Source of the DNA: Stereocaulon alpinum
Lineage: Eukaryota; Ascomycota; Lecanoromycetes; Lecanorales; Stereocaulaceae
Length of the DNA stretch: 64,000 nt
NCBI GenBank assembly: GCA_018257865.1
Contig: JAEUBA010000025.1
Location: forward strand, 248,001-312,000
Direction: 5' to 3'
Shown: one piece after another, positions 45,393 through 57,639 of the stretch
Position numbering within the stretch: position 1 is the stretch's first letter
Layout of the letters: every line of letters begins with the position of its first letter
Notes under the pieces: generated by a model
Database searches by the model: none
What the model saw: the letters and a program-made list of their open reading frames with translations, nothing else
What the model was told of the DNA's origin: nothing
Translations under genes and position numbers: made by a program

Positions 45393-47862
45393 TTATCTGA
45401 ATCTCGCTGTGCATCGACCCATGACTTCGCCTTGGCAGACGAGCTCGGCATTGAATTCGCTGCCGTCGAGGGCGAGGAGGATGTCGAAGTAAACACCTGT
45501 AGCGATACCATTAGACTACGATCTCAAGAGACTGTAGACGAAGTCGACAGAAGATTTCATGCTTACGATAGAAGGTTCCTTGTGGTGTGTCCATACGCTC
45601 AAAGTCCTTCTCCAAGTTCTTGCGTGAAAGATCAGAAGTCAGGGTCACAACCTCCTTGATGCCTGCGTGATTTCGGTCAGCCACTGGTATCTGCTTTATG
45701 CGGGATGAGAAAGACTTACGAGGGTCCTTGGTATACTCTGGGCAAACATCCTCATCGCACGCATACAAGATATCCTCATACATTAGTGTCGCGCCTGGTG
45801 CCACCTGCCTAAAGAACGAGACCTTGACGGGTTCGCCAATCTTGACCCTCTGTCCTTTCTGGACAAAGATTTGCCTTGTGTACTTGCACCTGTCTTTGCC
45901 GTCTAAGCTTGGCACACGATACTGTTCGGGGTGATGGCCTTCTTTGAAAGGCTGAAGTGTTGCCATGAGGTAGTGACGACGGGCCACACGGGAGGTGATG
46001 ACACGCTCTGTGATACCTGCAGTGACGGCGCCTTTAACGATGGCAGCGACTGAATCCATAGGACGAACGACTTTAGACTGGAACTGAGGAGGGACGTGGA
46101 GCTTAATTTGTTGGAAGAGGTATTCGGAAGCACCGAAGCCACCAACGACAAGGACATTCTGGTGCTTTTGTTAGCAAAACAACCAAAGGAAGGTGTGGGT
46201 GATGACCTGAAGAGGCATACCTGTAGGATTCTGTTTTGGGCTTGAATGGCGATGATCTGATTGCGGACGAGTTCGAGGATGCGGTTGACGACGGGTTCGA
46301 AGCATTGTAGGATCTCTTCGTTCGTGAAAGTCATGTAGCCTTCTTCAATACCAGCCTCAGGGAATTCGGCCTCGATACCAACATCAACGGCCCATTTCTG
46401 ACCGTTGTTGCGGAAGTCGGCCTTTATCCGGTTCTCAAAGTCCATGATACACTTTGCGTAAACCTTACCAGCGGTCTTCGATCCGTCCGGCAACTTCATC
46501 TTGCGAATCTTTGCTCGGAGAATATTGCTGAAATTACGATTGAGCGCAGTCGAGCCGCACGAGTCTCCGGATCCGGCTGTGCATTCAGCGACAGTGAAAG
46601 GCGTTTCCTCTTCAACCTCGTAAGCGATTAAGTCCACAGTTCCACCTCCACAGTCGACAATAAGGACAGCGTCTCGAATCTTGAGGTTGAGAAGACCGGT
46701 TTTCGAGCAGAACATAGCAGCCGCTTCTGGTTCCGTGATCAAAGTCAGCCGATTATCGTTCTCGTCTCGGAGAAAGCCTGCTTGTATAGCCGCGGCACGA
46801 GTCGCAGCCTTGCCAGCATCGTTCCAAATGGCAGGCACTGTAAGAAAGTATCGAATGTTACGCTCTTCTCTGTTGAAAACTTCGCCCAAGGTCTTTTGTA
46901 GTTGGTTTCGCATGGCTTGACGTAGCTTAAAAAGGTAGTCGGCTGCAACGTCAATTTCCGACTTGCCGGGTGGGAGAGGTGGGAGGTTGATAGGGTCGAT
47001 GTAGGTGTTTCCGGAGAGCATGAGTTGTAGCTTGAACCATTCGACTTTCTGAACACCTGGCTTCGGATATCCAGTAGGTGCTAGGGCGTCTGCAATATCT
47101 GGTCCCCAACCCACGACCTTTTGGTATTGATCATAGTAGAGTACCGTGGGTATCTGAGGATGTCAGCCCATGAAATTTCTGATCCTTACAATACTTGGCT
47201 TACCTTCTGCTTTGTTTGATTTCCAGCGCCAGGCCATTCCGTGATGATGTCCTCCTTTGCTTCGGTATTGGTTGCGAAAGCGAAAGCGACACCGGAGAAC
47301 GTAGTTCCCTGTTCAATAAGCATACATGTCCAGGATGGAGTAGAGACTGACAACTCACAAAGTCGATGCCGACGATAAGTTGTGCTTTACTCCTGCCCGC
47401 ACCCTCGACCTCCACAGCCTGGCTTCGACCACCGTACTGGCCTAGGGTAGGCTGTGGCGCTGCCATCTGTTGGCTCTGCCCATACCCACCTCCGTACCCT
47501 GGTGGTTGTTGCGCAGCGCCACCTAACGCTGGATGGCCTTGTGGGTATGCTCCAGTATTGATCGGCGGAGGATGGTGGGCCATTTGCTGTTGCTGCGGAG
47601 GCAGGGGACTCTGAGCTCTTGGAGCATTAGGATTGTATGTATAGCTCGGCGGACGGCCAAGCCCAGTCTGATTGTTCATTGGAAGGCTGGTGGTGGATGA
47701 GGTTGGTGTGTGAGTGGCGACACCGTTGGAAATACCGTTGGTGGTGGAAGCTGAAGTGGAGGGAGCGAGAGAGGTGGTGCTTGGTTGATGCGTGGGGCCG
47801 TTCTTGGGGGTGGACGTGCGCTTCGAACCAAAGCCTCCAAACCCTTTAAATCGTGAATTCAT
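45393..47862 (-). CDS. Hsp70-like ATPase with disordered N-terminus
   Basis: Six exons (47862-47359, 47308-47204, 47153-46221, 46158-45720, 45662-45567, 45496-45393) total 2181 nt, 726 aa. The first 155 residues are Pro/Gln/Ser-rich and disordered. An actin/Hsp70-type ATPase follows: VGIDFGTTFSG (phosphate 1), VLIVDCGGGTVDL (phosphate 2), VLVVGGFGASEYL (adenosine). This matches the divergent fungal Hsp70 family related to HSPA12, which lacks a canonical substrate-binding domain; the 200-residue C-terminal part here is likewise not SBD-like and has no EEVD. Intron 4 (45663-45719) is 57 nt, in frame and stop-free. Function in the family is unclear. Confidence 0.85.
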
Positions 47863-48617
47863 CAAGTCGATTCAATTTGTTGGAGGTATGTTTGGGGGGG
47901 GGGGAGGCTGAGGGTGATGTAGAAGGAACAAGGAGGATTTGCACAGTAAGACGACTTTGAAAGGTGACCGGGCTGAGGTGGGATGCCTTTCCCGTTAAGA
48001 TTGGACACTAAGGCGGCAGGCTAAACTTCTAAAGTACGACTAAGGCCCAGGCGGTGCTGCCGTTAATAGCAACCCTCTGGAGGGCGGAGCCAATTGGCAG
48101 CTCTAGGGTAGGGAGAACAGCCGACAGGACTGACTGAACTTCTGGAAGGACTTTTGACGTCAGTCAAGTGTCATATTGATGGTTGCTAACGAATCAACAG
48201 AATACGACATTTCCTTTCTTCCGATCGCTGTCGTGTGGTAAGACCGCATATGCACAATGGTAGGACGACTTGCATGCGACCTGGGAAGCTGGGCCTACCT
48301 AAGGTAAGCTTAACCGCAAGCATCTCACTCACAGCCTCTAAGACGAGGCAACAAGTCCTCCATCAATAACCATGCACTTTGGCTCTACGTTCCAAAGACT
48401 TGATCGATATCGTCTCGTTTACGAGTAGGATCCGACTTAGTATCCACACCGTCCTTTACATGGTATTAGAGCGACCCTCGATGAAATTTAGAGGACTTGG
48501 TGATAGCGAAGACCTTTTGAACTTTATTGATCCTTACGGCAAATGGCATTCATTTGCGGTCACGGGGTTGCAATAAGTGCTTCACGTTTAGCTAAGATAT
48601 TACCTGAGACGCTACAT
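47863..48617. other. Intergenic
   Basis: Upstream of the Hsp70-like gene, with a G11 run at 47894-47904. No coding signal. Confidence 0.45.
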
Positions 48618-49989
48618 TCACGGCCTCTTCTTTGCTATCCAGTGAGAGTTCCTATATGCGTTCTGCAGCATGCTGTTTGGGTTTTGAATATATCCTAACC
48701 CGTCCGTCCTGATCTCATGGCTTTGAACATCGAAACCCATTTCCTCCACAAGCATCAGAACCTCTTCATCTGTAAGCTCAAAGCTCCCAGGTTCCTCAAT
48801 ACCCGACATCGCTTTCGGCGTTACTGTCTTATGTTCGTCCCTGATTGCTGGACCTCGGTCTGCAAAGTGCCAAAGCAACGGGCCAAGATTGATCCATACA
48901 CCGCCATTTTTCAAGCATTTGCGAATGGTCTCTATGTATCTGATGAGATTGGGGGCCGTATCGATGAAGAAAACTGTGACTACGGCGTCAAAGGTGTTCT
49001 TGTACCTGTCCTCACTATACAGGATGACGAAGTCGGCAGCTGTCATGCTCATCCGATCAACACCATTGGCCGAGTCTCCAACGATACCTTTTAAAGCGCT
49101 GGCTGGATGAACATCGGGTATCTTTACCTTTTGCAGTTGATGTTCTCTGTTTATTAAGTTTGAGAAGTCTAGTGCAAAAGGGTAAAGGGCCAAGGACTGG
49201 CCTTGGATGGTATGATTCAGCACCCAATTACTGGCTATCAATTGGTGAAACGAAATCTCATTCCCCTCAACGACATAGCCCCTCTGACAGACCTCAAAAC
49301 AAAGGCGTCCAAGGCCTGCGCCTGGAACCAGGACCTTGATGCTGCTCTTGTCCTGAACGCTTACAAACGCTGACTCAAGGTCTCGCAGAATTGGGTTATA
49401 GCAAGCTCGCCGTTCCGCGTCACCCTCAGCGCTCCAGTCACGGTAAAATTGCCGGATCGTTGATCTGGCTTTGTCCATGTCTGAAGGGGTTGCTGCGCCT
49501 TCGAATTCAACATCCTTCACATCGAACGCTCTGAGACCTGACGCCAGCATCGCAGATGCGATGTCTGCGTTCGCATCAATTGCATCATCAACGCGCTCGA
49601 GATTTGCCAACAGATTGAATGGAGGCGCGGACAGCATCTGCCATTGCGAGGTAGGTAAAGCGTAGAAATTCTGGCGGCGTCGATGAGTGACATTATAATG
49701 AGCGGTCTTTCGGTACTGGCTATAGAAAAGTAGCAATCAGAAAGTGTAGAAACAGTGCCGAGTAAAGACAGATGATCACTTGCGAGCAGTCTTGAGAGCT
49801 GCTAACAGATTCACAAGTAATATAAGAAATGTTTACCTCGCAAGCAACTCGTCAAATACTTGAGGATGTGCTACCTACATACCGAAACGAATCAAAGGCA
49901 GCAAACAACACCCTCTTCTCGTCTGGATCCGCCAAAGGGTTGTGTTCCAGACCCCACTCCTGACCCTCATCCCGGAGGTCCTCCATCAT
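48618..49989 (-). CDS. Carnosine N-methyltransferase-like (N2227 family)
   Basis: Two exons (49989-49883, 49719-48618) total 1209 nt, 402 aa. The block HYNVTHRRRQNFYALP, the SAM motif VLVPGAGLGRLCFEV, and NEISFHQLIASNWVLN, followed by DAVVTVFFIDTAPNLIRYIETI, identify the N2227-like family (human CARNMT1, yeast YNL092W), which methylates carnosine or similar histidine dipeptides and, in mammals, a zinc-finger protein; the native substrate in fungi is not settled. The intron (163 nt) is long for this window. A divergent 181-base region separates it from the next gene. Confidence 0.9.
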
Positions 49990-50170
49990 GCACTTAGTGA
50001 AGGTATTAAAGCGTCGCTGAACGACATCTGTCTCCGAAAGTCAATTCCTGACGGTTCAACGCCAAGCCTTGGTAGGGCTCTAGTACGTAGTATTGTGATA
50101 GCCCATCACAAGTCTCCCCTGCGTGCAACCCGCCTTCTAAAGATTCCCAATCTCGAACTGGCCAATTGAC

Positions 50171-50721
50171 ATGCCCTACATCATGCCCCAATCATCAGAG
50201 CCCACGGCCGCTCCTCCGCAACAGCCACACGCATCACCCTCAACGACCTTTCCCGAAACGGTCTCACCAACGCTTCACCCCAAACAACTCTCCATGCCCC
50301 TGCCCCTTTCGCCGCACACAACCCTCCACCTGCAGATAATGTCCCTCACGACCTCATCGTTAACCTTCATCACGACTACCAATCCCTCTACCAGCTCCTC
50401 TCTCAGCGCCCTAGGCTCATTCGTCTACTCAATGCCAAATGTAAAATATCCCCACCAAATCTGCCCCTTCTTACAATGACTGACCTGTCCTTCCAGCGCT
50501 TCCAACCCTCCGAACCTCTCAGTACGCCCCTCTATGCCGTCCCAGGTAGCATCGACTTCGCAACGCGGGTAGCCAAGATCCTGGCGAGAAGGACGGGGAA
50601 ACCGGCGTATGTGGGGTGTAGTGCTGTTTTTGGGAACTATGGGATTGAGGAGGAGATGGCGGGGGTGGGGGCTGTTGTTGAGGGTGTTATGGGGGTTTTG
50701 GATGAGGGGGGAAAGGATTGA
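50171..50721 (+). CDS. Proteasome assembly chaperone 4-like protein
   Basis: Two exons (50171-50440, 50497-50721; 56-nt intron, branch CTGAC) give 164 aa. The N-terminus is Pro/Ser-rich. The C-terminal half carries DFATRVAKILARRTGKPAYVGCS, which I associate with PAC4 (PF16093) family members in filamentous fungi; PAC3/PAC4 heterodimers help build the 20S alpha ring. The protein has the expected small size. Identity rests on one motif, so confidence is moderate. It shares a short divergent promoter with the methyltransferase. Confidence 0.65.
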
Positions 50722-51388
50722 GGTCCAAATTATACGACATTGGAGGAGGCGGATCTATATCAGGGAAGACCTGCTGAAGCAGCTTTACAGCGTAAAGTCT
50801 AGAGGCATGACATTGTGCCTGCCGTAAGCTGGAAGAAGTTGGAATGGAGAGGAAGACGGCTCTAGAACAATGTTCGAGAGCAGTCACAGACACCTGAGAG
50901 AGTCAAAGAGGCTGGATCCTACTGAACGCTCAAACAAAATTAAGGAAAGCCTTTAACCACCGTGTCAGTCCCTGCGAGGTTTCAGAGTCGACGTGTGCAG
51001 ATACTGCGGTCCTTTCGATCATTGAAGCGGCCAGTTGAGAGACTGCGGTTGTTGCTGTTCATGGACGGTTTCGATGCGCAGGGATGGGGCCAGAGCCTAC
51101 TGCTGCGATTATTGGAAAGGGTAACCATGGATGATTGGAGGACTCTATGTGTTGGCTCGGAGGTGAGGGAAAGCATCTTGCATCTTCAGAAGCGTGAAGA
51201 TGGCGGTTGAAGCTTCTTAGAAGTCACGCCAAAACAGTCATTGGTCCTTATCTGATCACATGCACTCAAAGATCATCTTTTCAACGTTTATGTTTGTGCT
51301 CGCAATTCAATTGATGAATTAGCTCGTCACTTGCTGCCTGTACCACAATAACAACAAGCACCAGATGCCCCCGTAACCCTTTCTCTCT
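50722..51388. other. Intergenic, convergent
   Basis: A plus-strand frame at 50962-51210 begins with GTG and has no motif. No gene supported. Confidence 0.4.
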
Positions 51389-52254
51389 CTACCTGTTACT
51401 CTTGGCCACTCGCTCCAGCTCATCCTTCTTTTTGATCGCGTAGCTGTTACTGCTCCCCTTCGCCGCATTGATCAGTTCCTCAGCCAAACACTCAGCCACG
51501 CTCTTGACATTCCTGAATGCTGCTTCGCGGGCACCAATTGTAAGGAGGGCGATAGCTTGGTTGACGCGGCGCAGAGGTGAAACATCGACAGCTTGACGAC
51601 GGACAGTACCAGCTGAACCAATACGGGTGGAGTCTTCCCGAGGACCGCAGTTGACAATGGCGTCGACGGCGATCTGGATGGGGTTTTGGTCCGTCATTAT
51701 GTGAATCTGTGGAAGGAAAAATTGTCAATGACCTGTCTTTCCACTGTTTCAGTATAGGGAAGTTAAATTGTTAGGCTTACGATCTCAAAAGCGTGAGCAA
51801 CGATTCGGACAGCCATGAGCTTCTTGCCGTTGTTGCGGCCGTTCATCATCAGGGAGTTGGTGAGGCGCTCGATGATCGGGCATTGTGCCTTGCGGAACCG
51901 CTTGACAGCATAGCGGCCTGCTGAGTGGGAGATGTAGACTGGAGATCGTATTTGGATGTAGTCGCTATTGTAGAACGATCAAGTTAGCTTGAGCCCAAAT
52001 AACACAGTCCTTCATTCAACCCATGTCGTTCCCAATTCAATCTACGGATAGCAACCCGTTCCCGTCCTTTCCCCCTACTGCTGGAGCTGGAAGCTTTCTT
52101 AGAAGACTCACGTTAATGAGATGTCGCGGACTTCGACATCCTCGTATGACCATTTGTTGAAGAGTTTGATGCTGCCTATTTCGCTGGTGACATCTTTGGG
52201 CAGGACCAAGTATCCGCTAGGGTTATCGACCTCGACTTCGGCGGTGTCAGACAT
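51389..52254 (-). CDS. rps5: 40S ribosomal protein S5 (uS7)
   Basis: Three exons (52254-52112, 51964-51781, 51706-51389; introns 147 and 74 nt) total 645 nt, 214 aa, between the human (204) and yeast (225) lengths. The sequence contains YIQIRSPVYISHSAGRYA, IIERLTNSLMMNGRNNGKK, NPIQIAVDAIVNCGPRED, and ends ELERVAKSNR, all diagnostic for uS7, which binds the 3' major domain of 18S rRNA at the exit-site side. Long first intron and codon bias are usual in fungal ribosomal protein genes. It is divergent from the thioesterase gene (289 bases). Confidence 0.97.
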
Positions 52255-52543
52255 GCTGGGCGAGTGCTGACGGTACTGTGCTTAGATACTGCCTTTGTGG
52301 TTGTTGCTCCAAATCGATAATCCTCGTTCGCTTGTGGGCGCTAGGCGAGCCCTTGGCGCCAAGCCTCTCTATCTAATCAGTTGCCGAGGCAGAAACGGAC
52401 ATTAATCCAACTCTCGATAGGCAGCACGCAGTAGTGTTCTCTTAAGTGCAGAACCATGGCCCAATTGCTCTTCTACAATTGTTGAATCTTCAACTACCCC
52501 TATTTTCTTGGTTCTCACTTACACACAGCTTTCCTCGCCTAGT

Positions 52544-53852
52544 ATGCCTGGCGCAACCCTCGTAAGACCGCCTCCGGTCGACCCGTCCAAATCACCAATG
52601 GAAACTGTTCTGGAGCTCAGGACTCTCAGTGATATTGGTCCAGTGAGCATTAAGACCTGGGGCACACAATCGAGTTGCTAAGTCACGCCCAATAGGACAT
52701 CTTTACAAATGCTCGGTCAGTTGAAGGATCTCCGCCCGCGCGGACGAAAGGTCCGTTGCTGACGGGAGTAGAGAGCTCTGGCATCCACCAGGCGCTCGAG
52801 GCGTCTATGGGGGAGCTGTCATAGCCCAATGCCTTGCAGCTGCCCAAGAGACCGTCCCAACCCCTTCTCCAGAAAATAATCAAGCCGTCTTTCTCATACA
52901 CAGCATGCATTGCTATTTCGTGCTCGCTGGCGACGCGTCAATACCGATCTTATACCACGTGGAACGAGTGAGGGAGGGCAAGAGCTTCTTGACGAGGACT
53001 GTACAAGCGAGGCAAAGAGGTAAATGCATCTTCACAACCACGTTAAGCTTCATGAGAGAGAACAGTGGTGGTGATTCTACCGTGGACCATGGCTGGGACA
53101 TGCCCGAGGGAGCAAGAGAAGGGTTAGACAGGATCATACAAGGCCAATTAGATGGCGATGATGAGGATGCAGGCCCAAATGGCGTGGAGTCACGGGGTCC
53201 GTTCATCTCGAAAGTGTTAGGCATCGCTAACAGTGAGTCGACTAATTGTGCGATTGAAGTGGCAGCCGCCCACTGACCCTCGCTCACAGAACAGTCGCCC
53301 TACCCACAAGAGCGCAAGCCTCAAGCATGGGTCAAATGTCGTGGCACCATCTCTCCATCTGGCGGTCAGCACGCCCACCTTGCCGCCCTCGCCTACATGT
53401 CCGATAGCTGGTTCATCGGCACCGTTTCCCGCGTTCACGGTCTTTCTCGTTCTGGACATGTCCTCTACAACCAGAACTTTCCTTCTACCAAAGAATATTC
53501 TAGTAAACAGCCTAAAGCGTCAAAGAATACATCGAAGACGCCGGATGATGCCAAAATTGGGATGATGGTGAGCTTGGATCATACCATCTATTTTCATCGG
53601 CCGAGAGAGGTCAAAGCAGATCAATGGATGTGTACTCAGATGCAGACGCCGTGGTCTGGGCAGGGGAGAGGTTTGGTTGAGCAGAGGATCTGGAATAAGG
53701 AAGGGAGGTTGGTGGCGAGTTGTTATCAAGAGGTGAGTTGGGGTTTCATCCTCGTCTGAAAGCCTGCCAACCAACTAAAAACTGACGTTATCCATCAGGG
53801 TCTTGTACGATTGCAGCAAAAGAGTAGGCCTGGTTCAAAGAGTAGACTGTAG
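52544..53852 (+). CDS. Peroxisomal acyl-CoA thioesterase II
   Basis: Five exons (52544-52642, 52696-52715, 52772-53232, 53290-53732, 53799-53852) total 1077 nt, 358 aa. Exon 2 has only 20 nt (DIFTNA + part of R); without it the frame would end early. The family block ELWHPPGARGVYGGAVIAQCLAAA and the second hot-dog half (DHTIYFHRP) match TesB/ACOT8 acyl-CoA thioesterases, which hydrolyse acyl-CoA to free acid and CoA. The C-terminal SRL is a type 1 peroxisomal signal, so it likely supports beta-oxidation in peroxisomes. All introns have GT...AG ends and clear branch sites. Confidence 0.92.
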
Positions 53853-54018
53853 ATAATGTACGCATGTGAAATGATGTGAATTGAAGTGTGGCTATCTCAG
53901 GTCAGACACCCTTGATACTAGTCAGGGTTCGTTTGGCTGTTCCTTTGGCGCAGGACGCCTTCACCTCTTGCCCGCGTCTTATCCATAGTCAAGTTCGTTG
54001 AGATATCGAAGCGGGTAG

Positions 54019-54522
54019 GAGATCCTACCTCCTTGGAGCGGGTATACAGACTATCGCAGTGCCTCTCCCAGACAAATCAACCTAGACGACTCAACCAAAT
54101 GCCAGTGCACCTTCACAGTCAAACAACCTGCCCACTATGCCTATCTACCATTTCGTGCTACACTCACCCCAAACAACTCGAGAAACCCTCATTAGCCCAA
54201 AACTTGGTTTCATCTCCAACAAGTCTGCATCGCCATTCACTTCAAGATACCCATCTCTTACACCTCTTCCTGTACTCCCATAGCTCAAATTCTACTCAAA
54301 CACATCCACCCAGAAGTTGTCTTGTGGCAAGAATCATACTCCGAACCCCCTAATCGTTTCATACTCAGCGCTCTAAAGCCCTGCTCTCGGATCCAACACA
54401 TGCTCCCCAGAGTCGTATTTGGCACATCTTCCGCTCTAATCTGCCCCTTAGGCCCCAAACGGCTGCCCTTAAAACCTCCTTCTGGCGAAATATCGGCTTC
54501 AAGGACTTATCTCCTGGCTTAA
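54019..54522 (+). pseudogene. Interrupted frame of unknown function
   Basis: One frame is open from 54019 (after a TAG) to 54192 (58 codons, with KCQCTFTVKQPAHYAYLPF), meets TAG at 54193-54195, then is open again to TAA at 54520 (108 codons, with AIHFKIPISYT, HIHPEVVLWQE and RVVFGTSSALICPLG). The composition is protein-like and the two parts are consistent. From about 54400 another frame (WHIFRSNLPLRPQ ... FYRLVGVKR, ending near 54636) is also open. No ATG start was found. It is either a decayed gene or an exon set with an unseen intron. Family not recognised. Confidence 0.32.
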
Positions 54523-54639
54523 ATTCTGCTCTTGAACCTAGTTCGTTCCTTGTACTGAGCATCCATAATGTGACCTTTGTTACTCACGCAATGGAGTTGT
54601 CTAACTTCTACAGACTTGTAGGGGTTAAGAGATGAAGCT

Positions 54640-55400
54640 CAAGAGCTTGGATTAGTAATGCAAACGGCAACTTGGCGAGATATTGGATGTTTAAGTGTAA
54701 TATTCGTGGTGTAGACGAATGTGCAGAGTGGTTTTGGATTGGGAATCACGCTCGTGAGTAAGCTAGGTGTGATGTTTGATGAGCATGTAATAAGGTATTT
54801 GCATCTTCCCTATCTAGTCAGTGTAACGATCTATGATTTGGTCGAGTAGGGAGGGTATCATTATAAGGGGATGATGCCCGATGAAGTGGCACGTGGACTG
54901 AATGCAACGAGGCATATATCTAAGAGAGGAGGTTCGTATGATCTGTCTCACTCACTACTAGCAAGTGCAAGCACTGCTCAGGCAGCGTGATTCTGATCTA
55001 AGTCGGTCCTGCTCAAGCATATACAGACATCAACTCTCTGCTAGTCTGATACTGCGGTCACCTTTAAGTCCATGCACCAACTTTCTGCAATACATTCACT
55101 CGAGAGCCTATCCAAAAGCTCTGCTCTCTGCTCTATTTGGCATGAAACTCTGCTTTTCGCCAATCAAACGTCGCTAACAGTAGGATTTTTCGCCTTAGCT
55201 CATGGCATGAGTGAGATTCTCAAGAAGAACCTGGTGACCTACAGGTAGATGTGAGTGCTGGGAGCAAAAAGTGGATGCTTGATGCAGGATTCACCTTCGT
55301 CACTTTTAGTTGCTGCGAAGGCACATGACGCGAGTACGTAATGACCCTTCAGCTACCATAGCAGTGATGAGGAGTGCATTTCGATGCCGTCTATGTCCTC
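54640..55400. other. Intergenic
   Basis: About 760 bases downstream of the interrupted frame and of the sulfite pump. Short frames only. Confidence 0.4.
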
Positions 55401-57125
55401 TCATACAACCTTTTCTCCGAAATGCTTTGCTGCTCTTGCCCGTTCAAGGCCCTCCACATCTTTCAAACACGGGGCGAACAGAAGCTCTCCCGTAGTGAGC
55501 TTGCGTATAGTTCCACCAACGACGATGATCCAGAGTAGCGTCACGGAGACGGAGAATATCTAGTCACGTCCAAATATCAGTTGATGTTCCATTCAATATT
55601 ATCTCACTCGCCCTTACACACAGCTAGCCATTGATTGCCAACGAGGTATAATGAAGAATACGTACCGTGCCAAGCACATCGAAGAAAACTGATGGAATTT
55701 CTTTCCCCAGCGTCGTCGTTGACACTGTGAACACACCAAGGGGGAAAGTAAAGCCCCACCAGCCCATGTTGAACGGGAATTTGCTGCGGCTGATGCTGGC
55801 AAGCGCGAAGAACAGCCAGACAATGGCAAAGCCCCACATAATAAGCGCCATCAACCAGCCCACGACGTACAATATTTCACCGGCGCTACCGCCGGCCGCC
55901 TGAAGTGTTCGTGTCTTTGGAAAGATACGCAATGCCACCTTTCCCAGCTGCATGACGCCGAAGCCGCCTTGGCCCAATGGACCTAGCGGCAGAAACACGG
56001 AAACGATAACTTCTCGTGGTGGTAGCTTATGTACGGTGAGACGTTGGAAATAGATAACCAAGACGACCATGGCAAGGGGGACACCAGTACCCCAGAGGAT
56101 ATAGGAAACTACAACAGTCCACAACGCGTGATTAGGATTGGGTAGGACCTCGGCGACAACGCCTCCAGAAGCTGCTGCGACGATTGTTGCAACGATTGGC
56201 AACAGCCAAGCCGCTGTCATCGAGGAGAGCTCGGTCTTGTGGAAATACATACTGTGATAGAAAAGTGTCAATCTGCTGAACTATTCGGTTTGGAATGGAG
56301 GAATGGAAGCTTCTCCCGAAATACTCACATCACGAAAGGTAGGTAGAAGCAGGTGAAGACAGAAATCACAGCATCTATCCACCACAATACCCAAGCCTAC
56401 TTCTGTTAGAACCTTAGCTTGCAGGTCAGCACATCAACACTGCACTTACCAGGGTGGTAGCCCAAGCCCCCCATGCGGGCACGCAGACAAAGACAGTCAT
56501 GTTGACAATCGTGGCGAGACCCATTGGGAATGTACCAAGAAAAAGTGATTGTGCTGGGTGGCGAATCATTGCGAACCAGATCTCTGGGTATATAGTGTAA
56601 CGCAAAATCGATGTAAGGAGAAAAACGCTAAAGAGAAACACATTTAGGGCGAAGATGATGACCGATATCCAATAGAGCCATATTCCGTTATAAGGCAGAT
56701 TGTGGAGGAGTATTGATACAATGCCCGTGCCCATTATGACCGAAAACCATCTGATAAGGATTACACTTAGCCAATTTCTTTGGAGGATCGTATGGATTTT
56801 TCCATGCCCGAAGGCCTGCCAGGGAATTGTGCAACATCTAAGCTTACGATGGAGTGAAGTTCCTGATAACTTTTCTCCAACCTCGTTGTTCCTTCGGCGG
56901 TCCGGCCAACTCCTCAGCCTTTTGTTGACGGAGCTCAGCCTCTGTTGGCTGCAGCCCACAGCCTGCGCCCGTGTCTTGATTCATGTTTTCTACTACGGGC
57001 TTGCTGAGGGTCTCTTGAGACGAATCGCGGATGGCAGCTGGAGAGGGTGGATTTTTCTTATTATATTGATTAATGCTACGTTGCACCTGGGCACATGTGC
57101 TCGCGCCTGAGGGATCCATATTCAT
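55401..57125 (-). CDS. SSU1: SSU1-type sulfite efflux pump (TehA/malate transporter fold)
   Basis: Five exons (57125-56848, 56750-56450, 56396-56329, 56251-55666, 55559-55401) total 1392 nt, 463 aa (yeast Ssu1 is 458). A hydrophilic N-terminus leads to about ten hydrophobic helices. Diagnostic blocks are VIMGTGIVSILLHNLPY, HPAQSLFLGTFPMGLATI, MTAAWLLPIVATIVAAASGG, LGPLGQGGFG and NMGWWGFTFPLGVF of the SLAC1/TehA voltage-dependent anion fold. In yeast the protein exports sulfite at the plasma membrane; in dermatophytes it aids keratin breakdown. Here sulfite detoxification is inferred. Stop codon and last exon follow a 106-nt intron. Confidence 0.93.
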
Positions 57126-57639
57126 TCAAAGCGTTCCTAATTGCAGAAGGGGACGTCGGTGTATAAGAGAGTTTGTTTGCGAGGCAGTTCTAACGTTCGC
57201 ATGGAAAAGCCGTTGTCCTTGGCTATATAGCGTTCTTAAAGCTCTCGATGAAATATGCACAGTGACGCTGCTTACCTCAATCCGAACCTTCCTGACTTTC
57301 GGAGCCAACGGAAGCTACTTCTAGCGAATGGCCGTTGTAACCTTATCTTGAATTACTACGTATTATTCCCGGTCCAGGGCTCGTCTCAACTGACACCCAT
57401 GATGCTCCTGGATCGCGCTTCCGAATCTGCTTCATGTCAATTGTGCCTCCAATAATTATCAATTATCTCCTCCCGATACAAAATCACTTACTGCGGGGTA
57501 AGTTTCGTGCCCTTCGATATTGATACCAAGCCTACAACACCTGTAGCGGCGCCATCTAATCCTTTAAGATCCTTCAATCACTCCCAATTCATCTGCATCT
57601 TTGTACTTGCCAATTACATACCTCACGGCGACTGAGATA

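Noticed and set aside
50962..51210. Plus-strand frame of 82 codons
   Set aside because: Begins with GTG; no family resemblance and poor context.
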